A DNA stretch of 39,317 nt from Planctomycetota bacterium (lineage in GTDB: Bacteria; Planctomycetota; E44-bin39). Shown here piece after piece: positions 15,355 through 24,106 of this stretch; position 1 is the first letter of the stretch; each line of letters starts with the position of its first letter. Location of the stretch: contig SOJX01000120.1 in NCBI GenBank assembly GCA_004376375.1, forward strand, positions 1-39,317. Direction: 5' to 3'. The position numbers and the translations under genes are program-made. The notes beneath the pieces are model-generated. The model had not been told where the DNA came from. It saw only the letters and a list, made by a program, of their open reading frames with translations, and searched no databases.

Positions 15355-17781
15355 ATGCGAATCTCACTGAACTGGATTTCGGATTACGTCGACCTTTCGG
15401 GGCATTCGCCGGAAGAGCTTGCACTCAAGTTCACCATGTCGACGGCCGAGGTCGACGAGGTCATAAAGCTGGGCGACAAGGTCAGCGGCGTCCTGACGGG
15501 CGAGTGCATCGACGTCTATCCGCACCCGAACGCCGACCAGAACGTGCTGGCGAAGGTGAAGTTTTCCGATTCAGCGCCGCCGGTCGAGGTCGTCTGCGGC
15601 GCGCCCAACCTCGCGGCCGGGCAGAAGGTCGTATTTGCCCCGCTCGGCTCAAGCGTTGTCAACCCCGAGACCGGGGGACCGTTCAAGCTCAGGAAAACGA
15701 AAATCCGCGGCGTCGAATCGAACGGGATGATACTCGCCGAGGACGAGCTCGGCATCGGCGATGACCACACCGTAACCATCGAGCTGGACCCCGAGACGCC
15801 GATCGGCCTGCCGGTGCACGATGTTATTCCGCTGAACGACGTGGTTTTCGAGATCGACAACAAGTCGATAACCCACCGCCCGGACCTTTGGGGGCACTAC
15901 GGCATTGCGCGCGAGTTCGCCGCGATACTCGGCCGCGAACTCAAGCCGCTCGAAACGGAATACCCCGAGGGAAGCGGCGACCCCCTTCGGGTTGAAGTCC
16001 ACGATTTCGATCTGTGCCCGCGTTACTGCGCGATAGTTCTAAGTGGCATCAAGGTCGGCGAGAGCCCGCTCGAGATTAAATGCCGCCTTGCCGCGGCCGG
16101 GATGAGGCCTATCAACTCGGTCGTAGACGCGACAAACTACGTGATGCTCGAGCTCGGCCAGCCGCTTCACGCCTTCGATTCTTCGCTGCTCGGAGGCGAC
16201 GCGATAATCGTCCGCCGCGCGAAAAAGGGCGAGACGATTACCACTCTGCACGAGGGCAAATCGGCGGACATCCCGGTTGATGAAAACATGCTGATGATTG
16301 CCGACGCTGAGCGGCCGATTGCAGTGGCGGGCGTCGTCGGCGGAAAAGATTCGGGAATCCTCGATAACACGACGCGCATGGTTCTCGAGTCGGCGAATTT
16401 CAACCCGACTTCCATTCGCATGACGGCGCAGCGGCTCAAGCTCCGCACCGAGGCTTCGATGCGGTTCGAGAAGGCGCTCGACCCGAAAAACGCGCTCGAC
16501 GGCGTCGGGCGTTTCATAAACGTCCTTTCCTCCATGAACCCCGGGCTTGTCATGGAATCGAAGCTGTACGACGTGTGCCAGCTGCCGCCTCCGCCGAAAC
16601 CGATTGCGTTGACCCGGGAAGCATGCGACCGCCTGCTCGGCAAGGTTCTTCCGGGCGAGGAAATTACCGGCATCCTCACGCGGCTGGGCTTCGGTGTAAA
16701 ACGTGAAGCGGACAGCTTCGAAGTCATCCCGCCGAGCTGGCGCGCGACGCGGGACGTTTCCATTCCCGAAGACCTTATCGAGGAAATCGGGCGGATGCAC
16801 GGCTATGACAACATCACGCCGCAGGCGCCGAAGGTCGCGCTTGCGCCGCCGCCGCAGTCGAAAACGCGCCACCTCGTCCGCAGTCTTCGCAAGCTGCTTG
16901 CCTACGGACTCGGCCTGGCCGAGACGATGAATTACTCGTTCGATTCCACCCAGGTACTGAAGGCGATAGACCATCTGCCGGACGACCGGGTATACCTCCG
17001 CAACCCGATAACCGAGGACCAGGAGGCGATGCGCTGGTCGCTCGTGCCGAACCTGCTTCGAAACGTCGCGACCAACTGGCGCAACACCGCCGAGTTCGGG
17101 TTGTTCGAGTTCGGCAAGATTTACCGCGCCCGTAAGGACGCGAAGCCGGGCGAACTGCCCGACGAGCGCTTCCATCTCTGCATAATGCTTTATTCGCGGG
17201 AGCCGGACCGCGATCTTTTCCCGGACCTGCGCGGCATTGTCGATCGGCTTGCCGAGTTCCTGGGCGCGCCGGACCTCGCGAGCGTGGAAGGCGAACTTCC
17301 CGAGCTGCCGTGGATACATCCGAAAAAATCGCTTTCGGTGAAGCTCGGGGAAACCGGGCTCGGTTACATTACCGAGGTGCATCCTTCGACCGGCGCCGCT
17401 CTTGAAATCGAGGGCGCCTGCGCTGCATGCGTGGTCGATGTCGATAAACTTGCCGAAAAGCACGATGCGAAACCCGGCTACGAGCCGATTCCGAAGTACC
17501 CCGGCATCACGCTCGACGTCGCGGTTGCCGTGGATGAGAATGTGCCGTGGTCTGAGATGGAATCGACTATCCGCAGCGCGGGCGGGAAATACTTCCGCAA
17601 CGTAAAGTTTTTCGACCTCTACCGCGGCGAGCAGGTCGGGGAGGGCAGGAAGTCGGTCGCCTTTTCCGTGCACTTCAGGAGCGAGACCGGCACGATGAAG
17701 ATGAAGTCGGCCGAGAAGGCGCGCGACGCGATCCTGCGAACGCTCGAGCAGAAGCTGGGCGCGGTTATACGAACGAGTTAG
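15355..17781 (+). CDS. pheT: phenylalanyl-tRNA synthetase beta subunit
   Basis: This 808-residue partner of PheS carries a tRNA-binding EMAP-type domain ('GECIDVYPHPNADQNVLAKV', about 45-150), B3/B4 editing domains ('MRPINSVVDATNYVMLELGQPLHAFD'), the B5 domain ('RLLGKVLPGEEITGILTRLGF'), a catalytic-like core and a C-terminal FDX-ACB domain ('YPGITLDVAVAVDENVPWSEME', last 95 residues). The length is typical. It closes the operon; the palindromic terminator at 17807-17843 follows 26 bp after the stop. Confidence 0.98.
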   Translation: MRISLNWISDYVDLSGHSPEELALKFTMSTAEVDEVIKLGDKVSGVLTGECIDVYPHPNADQNVLAKVKFSDSAPPVEVVCGAPNLAAGQKVVFAPLGSSVVNPETGGPFKLRKTKIRGVESNGMILAEDELGIGDDHTVTIELDPETPIGLPVHDVIPLNDVVFEIDNKSITHRPDLWGHYGIAREFAAILGRELKPLETEYPEGSGDPLRVEVHDFDLCPRYCAIVLSGIKVGESPLEIKCRLAAAGMRPINSVVDATNYVMLELGQPLHAFDSSLLGGDAIIVRRAKKGETITTLHEGKSADIPVDENMLMIADAERPIAVAGVVGGKDSGILDNTTRMVLESANFNPTSIRMTAQRLKLRTEASMRFEKALDPKNALDGVGRFINVLSSMNPGLVMESKLYDVCQLPPPPKPIALTREACDRLLGKVLPGEEITGILTRLGFGVKREADSFEVIPPSWRATRDVSIPEDLIEEIGRMHGYDNITPQAPKVALAPPPQSKTRHLVRSLRKLLAYGLGLAETMNYSFDSTQVLKAIDHLPDDRVYLRNPITEDQEAMRWSLVPNLLRNVATNWRNTAEFGLFEFGKIYRARKDAKPGELPDERFHLCIMLYSREPDRDLFPDLRGIVDRLAEFLGAPDLASVEGELPELPWIHPKKSLSVKLGETGLGYITEVHPSTGAALEIEGACAACVVDVDKLAEKHDAKPGYEPIPKYPGITLDVAVAVDENVPWSEMESTIRSAGGKYFRNVKFFDLYRGEQVGEGRKSVAFSVHFRSETGTMKMKSAEKARDAILRTLEQKLGAVIRTS

Positions 17782-17806
17782 ATGACGGGTAAGTGCGGCA
17801 ATCTAA

Positions 17807-17843
17807 TGTAGGGGCACAGCGCGCTGTGCCCCTACATTTTTTT
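17807..17843. terminator. palindromic terminator between converging pheT and metallophosphoesterase genes
   Basis: A perfect 30-bp palindrome (17807-17836, core GGGGCACAGC / GCTGTGCCCC) is followed by TTTTTTTA on the plus strand and ends pheT transcription. The GTAGGGGCAC..GTGCCCCTAC form is, from general knowledge, also a frequent dispersed repeat in several bacterial groups, so it may be a recruited repeat. Confidence 0.85.
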
Positions 17844-19065
17844 ATTTCTTTGTTATTGTCGTTGAATCGAGAACCGTCCCGTCCGGCTTTTTGGCGGTGA
17901 TTGTCATCTTGTCGCCGTCGGTTTCGACGAGTGTGTAGTGGTAGGCTGCTTTGAAGCATTTCGAGAAGGGATTTTTCTTTGTTTTTTTATACAGCGGCGC
18001 GCCGCCGCCGGCCGTGGTGATGTAGGTAATTCCCTTATATTCCGAGCGCTCGTAGCAGTGGTCGTGTCCGCAGAATACGATATCGGGTTTGTATTTGTTG
18101 AAAAGCGGGACGAGGACATAGAACACGTTGTCAGACGAGCCGTGCATTCCCGACGAGAACGCGGGGTTGTGCATGCAGACGATGCGCCACTTCGCTTTAC
18201 GCGGCGCTTCGAGTTTTTCTTTCAGCCACGCATAGTTGGCGCTTATCGGGATGTTCCTGCTCCTGTCGCCGGATATGAAGTTGCGGTTGGTGTCGATAAC
18301 GATGATTTCCACGTCGCCGATAATGCGGGTGTAATCCGGCGAGCCCTTTGGCTTGAGCAGTTCCGAGACCGAAGTAATGCCCGACTTCATGGTTGCGTAA
18401 TCGAAAATCCGGTAATATTCGGCCGCGTTATATTCGTGGTTGCCGAGAACGGGCAGGACGGGAATACTTTTCAGCATTTCTTTTGCAGGTCTGAACCATT
18501 CTGTATCCCACTGACTTGAAATTCTCCCGTCGCTGACGAAATCGCCGGTGTGGATGATGAAAGCGGGTTTTTCCTTCAGAATGGCTTTACTCACTTTCGC
18601 GTGTTCCTTCGGCTGGTAGCGCGAATCGCCGTAGACGACAAATTCCTGGGCGCTGCCAGGCGGTTTCGGAGTCCTGAACTCAATCCCCGAAGAATTTGTC
18701 TCGTGTCCTGCGATTTTCCGGCAGGCGAATTTGTATTCGGTATCCGGGGTTAAATCCGGCAACAGGACCTTGTGCCGGGTTGTCCGGCCGCCTTTGGATA
18801 TCTTGCTGACCAACGCTTTCTTCGAGCCTTTCCTGTAAACTACGAAGGAAGTCGGCTGGGGCGTGGAAGTTTCCCAGGCCGCGACCATTGTGCCGGTGTT
18901 TTGAAAATGGCCTGCAAACTGCAGATACGGTCCGCGGCTGATAAAGGGCTTTATCCCGCCGGAGTAAGAAACTGCCGGGCCTTTATCCTGCGAGATTATG
19001 ATGGCGGCAATAACACCGCAGAGGATAGTTATGATGAGGATCGCGGATATGACGGTGCGTTTCAT
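17842..19065 (-). CDS. membrane-anchored or secreted metallophosphoesterase (purple acid phosphatase-like)
   Basis: This 407-residue protein begins with a signal anchor or signal peptide (hydrophobic residues about 5-27), so it acts outside the cytoplasm. A beta-sandwich-like N-terminal region (about 40-130, 'GPYLQFAGHFQNTGTMVAAWETS') resembles the fibronectin III-like domain of purple acid phosphatases. The calcineurin-type metal motifs follow: 'VVYGDSRYQ', 'IIHTGDFVSDG', 'PVLGNHEYN', 'CMHNPAFSS' and 'FCGHDHCYER'. It probably hydrolyses phosphate esters; the substrate is unknown. It lies 21 bp downstream of an SGNH hydrolase gene in the same orientation, so the two probably form an operon. 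Confidence 0.9.
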   Translation of the reverse strand: MKRTVISAILIITILCGVIAAIIISQDKGPAVSYSGGIKPFISRGPYLQFAGHFQNTGTMVAAWETSTPQPTSFVVYRKGSKKALVSKISKGGRTTRHKVLLPDLTPDTEYKFACRKIAGHETNSSGIEFRTPKPPGSAQEFVVYGDSRYQPKEHAKVSKAILKEKPAFIIHTGDFVSDGRISSQWDTEWFRPAKEMLKSIPVLPVLGNHEYNAAEYYRIFDYATMKSGITSVSELLKPKGSPDYTRIIGDVEIIVIDTNRNFISGDRSRNIPISANYAWLKEKLEAPRKAKWRIVCMHNPAFSSGMHGSSDNVFYVLVPLFNKYKPDIVFCGHDHCYERSEYKGITYITTAGGGAPLYKKTKKNPFSKCFKAAYHYTLVETDGDKMTITAKKPDGTVLDSTTITKK

Positions 19066-19086
19066 TGTTGTTCGGTTCCGTGCATG

Positions 19087-20184
19087 TTAGTTTTGAGTTA
19101 TCAGTTTTCCCTTGACGATAGCTTCGGCGAAGGCTTCGGCCTGTTTTCTCGAGCCTTCTGCGGTCAGGTGGACGCCGTCGCTCTGGAATCTCGCTTTTTC
19201 TTCCGATACAAAGGTTCTGGCGCCCGCCAGCGGTGTTCCGTGGGAGGACGCGATTTGGGTGACGACTTCGTTCATTTTTTCGTAGCATTCTCCTTGCCCA
19301 CCCGTCGGGAGCGCGGATTTGCGGAACGGGAAATTGCCGAGAACAATTTTAATATTGTGTTCCCGGGCGACGGCGACGATGGACTGCATGTTTCTGCGGA
19401 ACGTTTCGATTCCGTCTTTGCCGGGGGCCGGCTCGCGCGCCCATTTACTCCGCGGCACGGGGGTTATGTAATGGGCCATGTCCTGCTTTCGGCGGAAATC
19501 CATGCATTTGTAGCGGAGTATCTGAAACAGTCTCGACCATCCGAAGAGTTTTGCAGGCACGCCTTCGCCGGATGCTGCGCAGAAAACGTTGTCGCCGGGG
19601 AAGTCTTTGTAGAAATGCGTGTAGTCGGTTTTGAACCCGGGCGCCATGATGGGCCACATGTCGTTTGCGCCGTGGGATACGCATATTATATCGGGCTCGA
19701 TCGGCAGCACCCTGCACTGGAGGTTGACGAGGGAAACCAGGCTGTGGTAGGTGGGGACGCCCGCGTTGATGACTTCTATATCCCTGCCGGGAAACTTCTG
19801 TTTGAGGATTTCTCCGAGCAGTGAAGGGTAATCTTCATTTTCTTTCAGGCCGAAACCCCATGTCGTGGAGCCGCCCAGGCATGCCACGCGGATGCGCCCC
19901 TTCGGTTTGGGGGTCTCGAATTCCTTTCCCTTGAAACCTTTCGAGTTCGAGCCGCCGGTGCCGGGGCGGAACCGGACGTTCAGGTACGGGTGTGACCGGT
20001 ATTCCTTTATGAAGATAATCGTTCGCGCACTCGGATCTACACCGCTGATGCGATCCAGCACGCGGGCGCTTATCTCGAGGAAGAGCAGGAAGGCAATCCC
20101 GATTATCAGGATGATAACGATTTTTTTCTTTAAGGACCACCGCCGCCGCGACGAGCCGGATTGCGTGGGCGTTTTGTCTGCCAT
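19087..20184 (-). CDS. SGNH/GDSL-type hydrolase with N-terminal membrane anchor
   Basis: This 365-residue protein has a basic N-terminus and one membrane helix (about 23-41), then an SGNH fold: block I 'ACLGGSTTWGFG' with the nucleophile Ser, 'VINAGVPTYHS' (Gly block), 'VSHGANDMWP' (Asn block) and 'DGVHLTAEG' with the catalytic Asp/His. It is likely a periplasmic esterase or acyltransferase on a lipid or glycan. The ATG at 20184 is preferred over the GTG 6 bp upstream because AAGGGG then sits at a normal distance. It is first in an operon with the metallophosphoesterase and divergent from smpB. Confidence 0.9.
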   Translation of the reverse strand: MADKTPTQSGSSRRRWSLKKKIVIILIIGIAFLLFLEISARVLDRISGVDPSARTIIFIKEYRSHPYLNVRFRPGTGGSNSKGFKGKEFETPKPKGRIRVACLGGSTTWGFGLKENEDYPSLLGEILKQKFPGRDIEVINAGVPTYHSLVSLVNLQCRVLPIEPDIICVSHGANDMWPIMAPGFKTDYTHFYKDFPGDNVFCAASGEGVPAKLFGWSRLFQILRYKCMDFRRKQDMAHYITPVPRSKWAREPAPGKDGIETFRRNMQSIVAVAREHNIKIVLGNFPFRKSALPTGGQGECYEKMNEVVTQIASSHGTPLAGARTFVSEEKARFQSDGVHLTAEGSRKQAEAFAEAIVKGKLITQN

Positions 20185-20219
20185 TGGCACCCCTTTCGGA
20201 ACCCCGTATGTTTATTACG

Positions 20220-20247
20220 TTGACAGTGCCTGTGCCTGAATTATAAT
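20220..20247 (+). promoter_or_regulatory. perfect consensus sigma70 promoter of smpB
   Basis: TTGACA (20220-20225), a 16-bp spacer and TATAAT (20242-20247) are present. The -10 box overlaps the first in-frame ATG (20246), which therefore cannot be in the transcript. Confidence 0.85.
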
Positions 20248-20269
20248 GGCGCATGATGGGGCGGCGCAA

Positions 20270-20749
20270 ATGAAAAAAGGGCCGGAATCAGGCAGGAAAA
20301 TCATCGCCCGCAATAAGAAGGCGCGGTTCAAGTTCCACATTATGCATACATACGAGGCGGGCCTCGTGCTGGAAGGCTGGGAGGTCAAGAGCCTCCGGGA
20401 AGGGAGCGCGCAGATAACCGAGGCCTACGCACGATTCCGGGGTGGCGAAGTTTTCCTCATCGGCGCGACGTTCGATCGCTACGACAAAGGCGGTTATGCG
20501 GTCCAGGACACGAACCGGCCGCGCAAGCTGCTTCTGCATAAGCGGGAGATACGGCAGCTCCGCGCGGCGACTGATGAGAAAGGCTGTACTCTCGTCCCTC
20601 TGTCGCTCTACTTTTCCCGGGGGCTGGCGAAAATCGAGCTAGCGGTCGTGAAGGGCAAAAAGCTGCACGACAAGCGCCAGGACATCCGCAAGCGCGACGC
20701 GAAACGCGAAGTGGACCGCGAGTTGCGCCGCAAGAACAAGCGGAAATAG
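20270..20749 (+). CDS. smpB: SsrA-binding protein SmpB
   Basis: SmpB (159 residues) binds tmRNA and delivers it to stalled ribosomes for trans-translation. Typical stretches are 'RKIIARNKKARF', 'YEAGLVLEGWEVKSLREG', 'LHKREIRQL' and the basic C-terminal tail ending 'RRKNKRK', which is disordered until it enters the decoding centre. The ATG at 20270 is chosen because the ATG at 20246 lies in the -10 box; GGGGCGG lies 7 nt before 20270. The tmRNA gene itself (ssrA) is not seen in the window. Confidence 0.95.
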   Translation: MKKGPESGRKIIARNKKARFKFHIMHTYEAGLVLEGWEVKSLREGSAQITEAYARFRGGEVFLIGATFDRYDKGGYAVQDTNRPRKLLLHKREIRQLRAATDEKGCTLVPLSLYFSRGLAKIELAVVKGKKLHDKRQDIRKRDAKREVDRELRRKNKRK

Positions 20750-21039
20750 CGGAAGAAAGTATGAAGTATGAAGGTTGAAGGATGAAAATCGCAGGTCGTT
20801 CTAGTTTTCGATTTACGATTTTCGATTGTCGATTTTCGAGTGAAGAATTTAACCGTAGAGGGCGCGGAGGAAAAAGAAAGCTATTAGTTTTTGGTTTTAG
20901 CCAAGAACCAAGAACTGTTTTATCAATCGACGGTTATGACTGCTGAGAGGAGCAGTACTACAAAGATGCCGAGTTTTAAAGGTAAAGACAGCTTCACTTC
21001 TTTAATTCACTCCCTTGGTAGTAGTGCCATACTACGTAG
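20750..21039. repeat. repeat-rich spacer between smpB and the ankyrin gene
   Basis: The 290-bp stretch holds no convincing gene. It contains the words GAAGTATGAAGG (20759-20783), CGATTTACGATTTTCGATTGTCGATTTTCG (20808-20838, given as a tandem series of CGATTTTCGATT-like words), AACCGTAGAGGGCGCGGAGG (20851-20870) and an imperfect TTGGTT/AACCAA inverted repeat near 20885-20920. These are the same kind of word repeats as elsewhere in the window. Confidence 0.6.
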
Positions 21040-22611
21040 CTATTTGTCTTCAGCTTCTTTTCTCAACTCCTCACCAGTCTTCGCACCGTGGGAGCGGAGG
21101 AGTTTTTTCATTTCAGGTCTCCACGCCTCATCCAGAGGAGTTCTTCCATTATTATTTACAGCATTTATATCAGCACCATTTTCGATAAGCAATTTGATCT
21201 GATCTTCGCACCCAGGCCTCATCGTAGCCCAGTGCAAAGGTGTATTGCCCATAAAATCTTTCGCGTATACGTCGGCACCGGCCTCAATAAGTAACTTGAG
21301 CATTTCAGAATCGGCGAATCTTTCATAAATAAACATATGATGCAGCGGAGTCTGGCCTTCACGGGCCTTTGTATCAGCTGTTGCTCCATTTTCCAAAAGT
21401 AAATTGATCAATTCAATTCTATCGTGTCTATCAGTCACGAATGCATAATGGAGCATATTGAAACCCAAACTGCTTTTGGCGTTTACATCAGCACCTTTTT
21501 CCAGGAGCAGACTGACTATATTTATCAAATCGGGCTTGTAATCATCAAGCTCCATTAGGTCCTTTGGCTGCATTGCAACTACTGGCTGCATTGCAACTAC
21601 TGAAGGCGTTTCACCATTGCCATTTTTAACATTAACTTTTGCCCCGTTTTCAAGCAGTAACCTGACCATTGCCAGGTTCCCATTTTCAGCAGCTTCATGT
21701 AACGGAGTACTTCCAAAGTTTCCTGCAATGTTCACGCTGGCACCATGTTCGATAAAGCACTTAACAGCCGCTAGGTTATCACCATAGGCTGCAACTAATA
21801 ACGGAGTGTTCCCGGAAGTATTTGCAGCATTGACATTGGCGCCTTTTTTAATCAGAAATTCAATTAGACTTCTCTTTCCGTCATATGCAGCAGCATGCAG
21901 TACCTCACTGGTATTGGAAAAGTCAGCACCAGCTTCGATTAGGTATTTCACAATTTCATGTTGATTTTCACCTGCCGCAAATTCAAGCGGAGTAGGAAGA
22001 GCGGGATGCTCCCTGACATCAGGATCTACGCCTTTTTCCACAAGCATTTTTACTACGTTTAATTTTCCCGATCTTGCAGCCTCACGGAAAATTCCCGCAG
22101 TTAACTCAGCTTTATATTCGGGGTTGCAGTTTACAATATATTCCCACACCTCGTCGGGATTACCTCTATTAACTGCACCGATCGCTTTTTGCCAGTAAAA
22201 CCAGGGATGATCTTCCGTGATCGTATCGACCAGAAGAAACGTTGAAGGAATGACTAAAAGAACGATTATCACTCGCCACGATAAAATCATCCTGCCATAA
22301 CGGGCAAACACGGAAACGGGCACTGCCTTCTCGCCCGGTTTGGAATAATAGACCAGCATGAACCGGTTGAAAACAAACGAAAAAACAAAACCGGCAAGCA
22401 GGCCGCCCCCGGCAAAAACGTAAGGACTGATATTCCAGGGAACATAAGGAGAACCTGAGCCTTTGATGCAGTCCTCAATTCTGGGAAAAATCAGTATCGG
22501 CCAGAAGCCTGCAACTATTTCCGCTACAAAGACCCAAATTGCAACCGAAAACACCAGCACATAGAAGTAGTGCCGTTTACGTGATATGGGTTGTTGCTTG
22601 TCGTTGTCCAT
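21040..22611 (-). CDS. ankyrin-repeat protein with three N-terminal membrane helices
   Basis: This 523-residue protein has hydrophobic segments at about 14-40, 50-75 and 92-112, followed by a region of ankyrin repeats to the C-terminus ('GNTPLLVAAYGDNLAAVKCFIEHGASVN', 'GSTPLHEAAENGNLAMVRLLLENGAKVN' and others, about nine). It is probably a membrane-tethered protein-interaction scaffold; no enzyme domain is seen. An exact 18-bp tandem duplication at 21566-21601 inserts a second VVAMQP into one repeat. The DNA is visibly richer in A/T than the flanking genes, which suggests later acquisition. It has its own promoter at 22720-22748. No partner gene is close, so its target is unknown. Confidence 0.92.
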   Translation of the reverse strand: MDNDKQQPISRKRHYFYVLVFSVAIWVFVAEIVAGFWPILIFPRIEDCIKGSGSPYVPWNISPYVFAGGGLLAGFVFSFVFNRFMLVYYSKPGEKAVPVSVFARYGRMILSWRVIIVLLVIPSTFLLVDTITEDHPWFYWQKAIGAVNRGNPDEVWEYIVNCNPEYKAELTAGIFREAARSGKLNVVKMLVEKGVDPDVREHPALPTPLEFAAGENQHEIVKYLIEAGADFSNTSEVLHAAAYDGKRSLIEFLIKKGANVNAANTSGNTPLLVAAYGDNLAAVKCFIEHGASVNIAGNFGSTPLHEAAENGNLAMVRLLLENGAKVNVKNGNGETPSVVAMQPVVAMQPKDLMELDDYKPDLINIVSLLLEKGADVNAKSSLGFNMLHYAFVTDRHDRIELINLLLENGATADTKAREGQTPLHHMFIYERFADSEMLKLLIEAGADVYAKDFMGNTPLHWATMRPGCEDQIKLLIENGADINAVNNNGRTPLDEAWRPEMKKLLRSHGAKTGEELRKEAEDK

Positions 22612-22719
22612 TAATTACTTTATAGAAGCCCCATACAACCAAGTACATACTTCGGCTGTTATCCAGTGAAGGACATCGCGGCGTGTATTTTAGATACATA
22701 TTGGGCTTCAGACAATAAT

Positions 22720-22748
22720 ATTTTACAGCCTTCAAATCGCCATGTCAA
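22720..22748 (-). promoter_or_regulatory. sigma70 promoter of the ankyrin-repeat gene
   Basis: On the minus strand TTGACA (22748-22743), a 17-bp spacer and TAAAAT (22725-22720) predict a start near 22713, about 100 nt before the ATG. It lies in the 310-bp intergenic stretch 22612-22921, which otherwise holds only the divergent promoter at 22864-22892. Confidence 0.75.
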
Positions 22749-22863
22749 TCCACTTTGTAATATTGTACTATTGGGCAGCTGTTTTGGTTTCTATTTTTCC
22801 GTCAACTCCTCCCCGGTTTCCTCACCCCTGATATGACGTATTGCGAGATTTTTTATTTACGGG

Positions 22864-22892
22864 TTGAATGGACGGCCCGGGGCTTTTATAAT
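22864..22892 (+). promoter_or_regulatory. sigma70 promoter of the SGNH-MBOAT-ACP cassette
   Basis: TTGAAT (22864-22869), 17 bp and a perfect TATAAT (22887-22892) predict a start near 22899, about 23 nt before the ATG of the SGNH gene. Confidence 0.7.
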
Positions 22893-22921
22893 CGCGCCGA
22901 ACTAAAGGGAAATATCCAGGT

Positions 22922-24061
22922 ATGGTTTCGATTAGAAAAAGGCTGTCGCGCCTGACCTGGGTGCGCATCGTCAGGATGGCTGCGCTTATCCTGCTCTTTT
23001 TCGTCGGCTTCGACATCGTGCTGGCGAAAGCGCAGTACGTCGTTGTGCCGTCCCTCGGGCGAAGGAACCCCAAGGACAGCTCGGCCTATGTGCAGCTCTG
23101 TTATGAAAGCCTACCCAAAAAGGCTTCGCATAAGCGGATATTTTTCTTCGGCGATTCCACCGTTCAGGGGTCGACCAGGATTCTGCAGGAGGACGCGATC
23201 CCCGCGCAGCTCGAAGTCGAGCTGCGCAAGAGGCCGGGATGGGAAGACGTGCGGGTCTATAACTTCGGATTGGTCGGCGCGCTGCCCGTGGACCTTCTGA
23301 CCGCTTTCCTGATGTTCAGGGAGCACGAATGCACGGCCGTGGTAATCGAAGTCAGTCACCGAAAATTCGGGACGGGGAATGACGGGCCGAAACGGATCAG
23401 CTTTCTCAGCCTCCTTTCGAACTTCGACCGGTCGACGCTTGAGGCTTCACCGCCGCTTGGAGATATTTATCATACGCGCGGGATACTGGCCCGCTGGCCG
23501 GAGTCGCTGACTCTGGCGCTCAGGCGGGTCTGGTTTTTCTACCGTTTCCGCGGGGTGTGGCGCGGGTATTTCCACACCTACGATTTCAAGCGCCGCGTCG
23601 GAGGCAAGCGCAAGCACAAGCAGATTCTTGGCTGGCAGTCGGGGCTGGTGAAGCTTATACGTTTCATCCCGCTGCGGAACATCTATATTCCCAGCGCTGA
23701 GACCGTTCAGGATAAAGACGACCCGAGCGCAAAAATCTTTAAGCGCATTTTTGAGATTGCAGAGGAAAATAATATTGCGCTGAAAATCTTTTTAGGGCCG
23801 TTTGATTTCAAATTCATGGTGGAGGAACTTGAAATCGACGTGTCCGCCGGCAAGGACGCGATCGTGAGGCTGAATCGCATCTTCGGGGAGCTGATGGAGC
23901 CCATGCCTCCGGGCTGGGATTTCGGGGATTATACCGAGTCGCTCGAGTACCAGGTTAATTTCATAGACCAGGAACACCTTATCGCCGACGGCTGCGGCAA
24001 GCTGGCGAAACTGCTGGCCGACGATTTCTTCTCCGAGCCGGCGCTGAAGAAAACGAAATAG
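22922..24061 (+). CDS. membrane-anchored SGNH-like protein (DltD/AlgX-like partner of MBOAT)
   Basis: This 379-residue protein has a basic N-terminus and one membrane helix (about 18-38). The block 'RIFFFGDSTVQGS' gives the SGNH nucleophile at about Ser79, 'VYNFGLVGALPVD' fits the Gly block and 'IDQEHLIADGCGKLAKLLADD' the C-terminal Asp/His region. It is followed after 45 bp by an MBOAT acyltransferase and then an acyl carrier protein. That set resembles envelope O-acylation systems (Dlt, Alg, Pat-type) in which MBOAT moves an acyl group across the membrane and an SGNH protein transfers it to a polymer. The polymer and acyl group are not known; the role is inferred from context. Confidence 0.8.
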   Translation: MVSIRKRLSRLTWVRIVRMAALILLFFVGFDIVLAKAQYVVVPSLGRRNPKDSSAYVQLCYESLPKKASHKRIFFFGDSTVQGSTRILQEDAIPAQLEVELRKRPGWEDVRVYNFGLVGALPVDLLTAFLMFREHECTAVVIEVSHRKFGTGNDGPKRISFLSLLSNFDRSTLEASPPLGDIYHTRGILARWPESLTLALRRVWFFYRFRGVWRGYFHTYDFKRRVGGKRKHKQILGWQSGLVKLIRFIPLRNIYIPSAETVQDKDDPSAKIFKRIFEIAEENNIALKIFLGPFDFKFMVEELEIDVSAGKDAIVRLNRIFGELMEPMPPGWDFGDYTESLEYQVNFIDQEHLIADGCGKLAKLLADDFFSEPALKKTK

Positions 24062-24106
24062 GGTTCGCGTTGACGGGAATGCCAAATTTGGAGGGAACGG
24101 GATAAC

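Noticed and set aside
20750..21039. tmRNA (ssrA) gene next to smpB
   Set aside because: No tRNA-like acceptor/T-arm ends or tag frame can be found; the stretch consists of word repeats.
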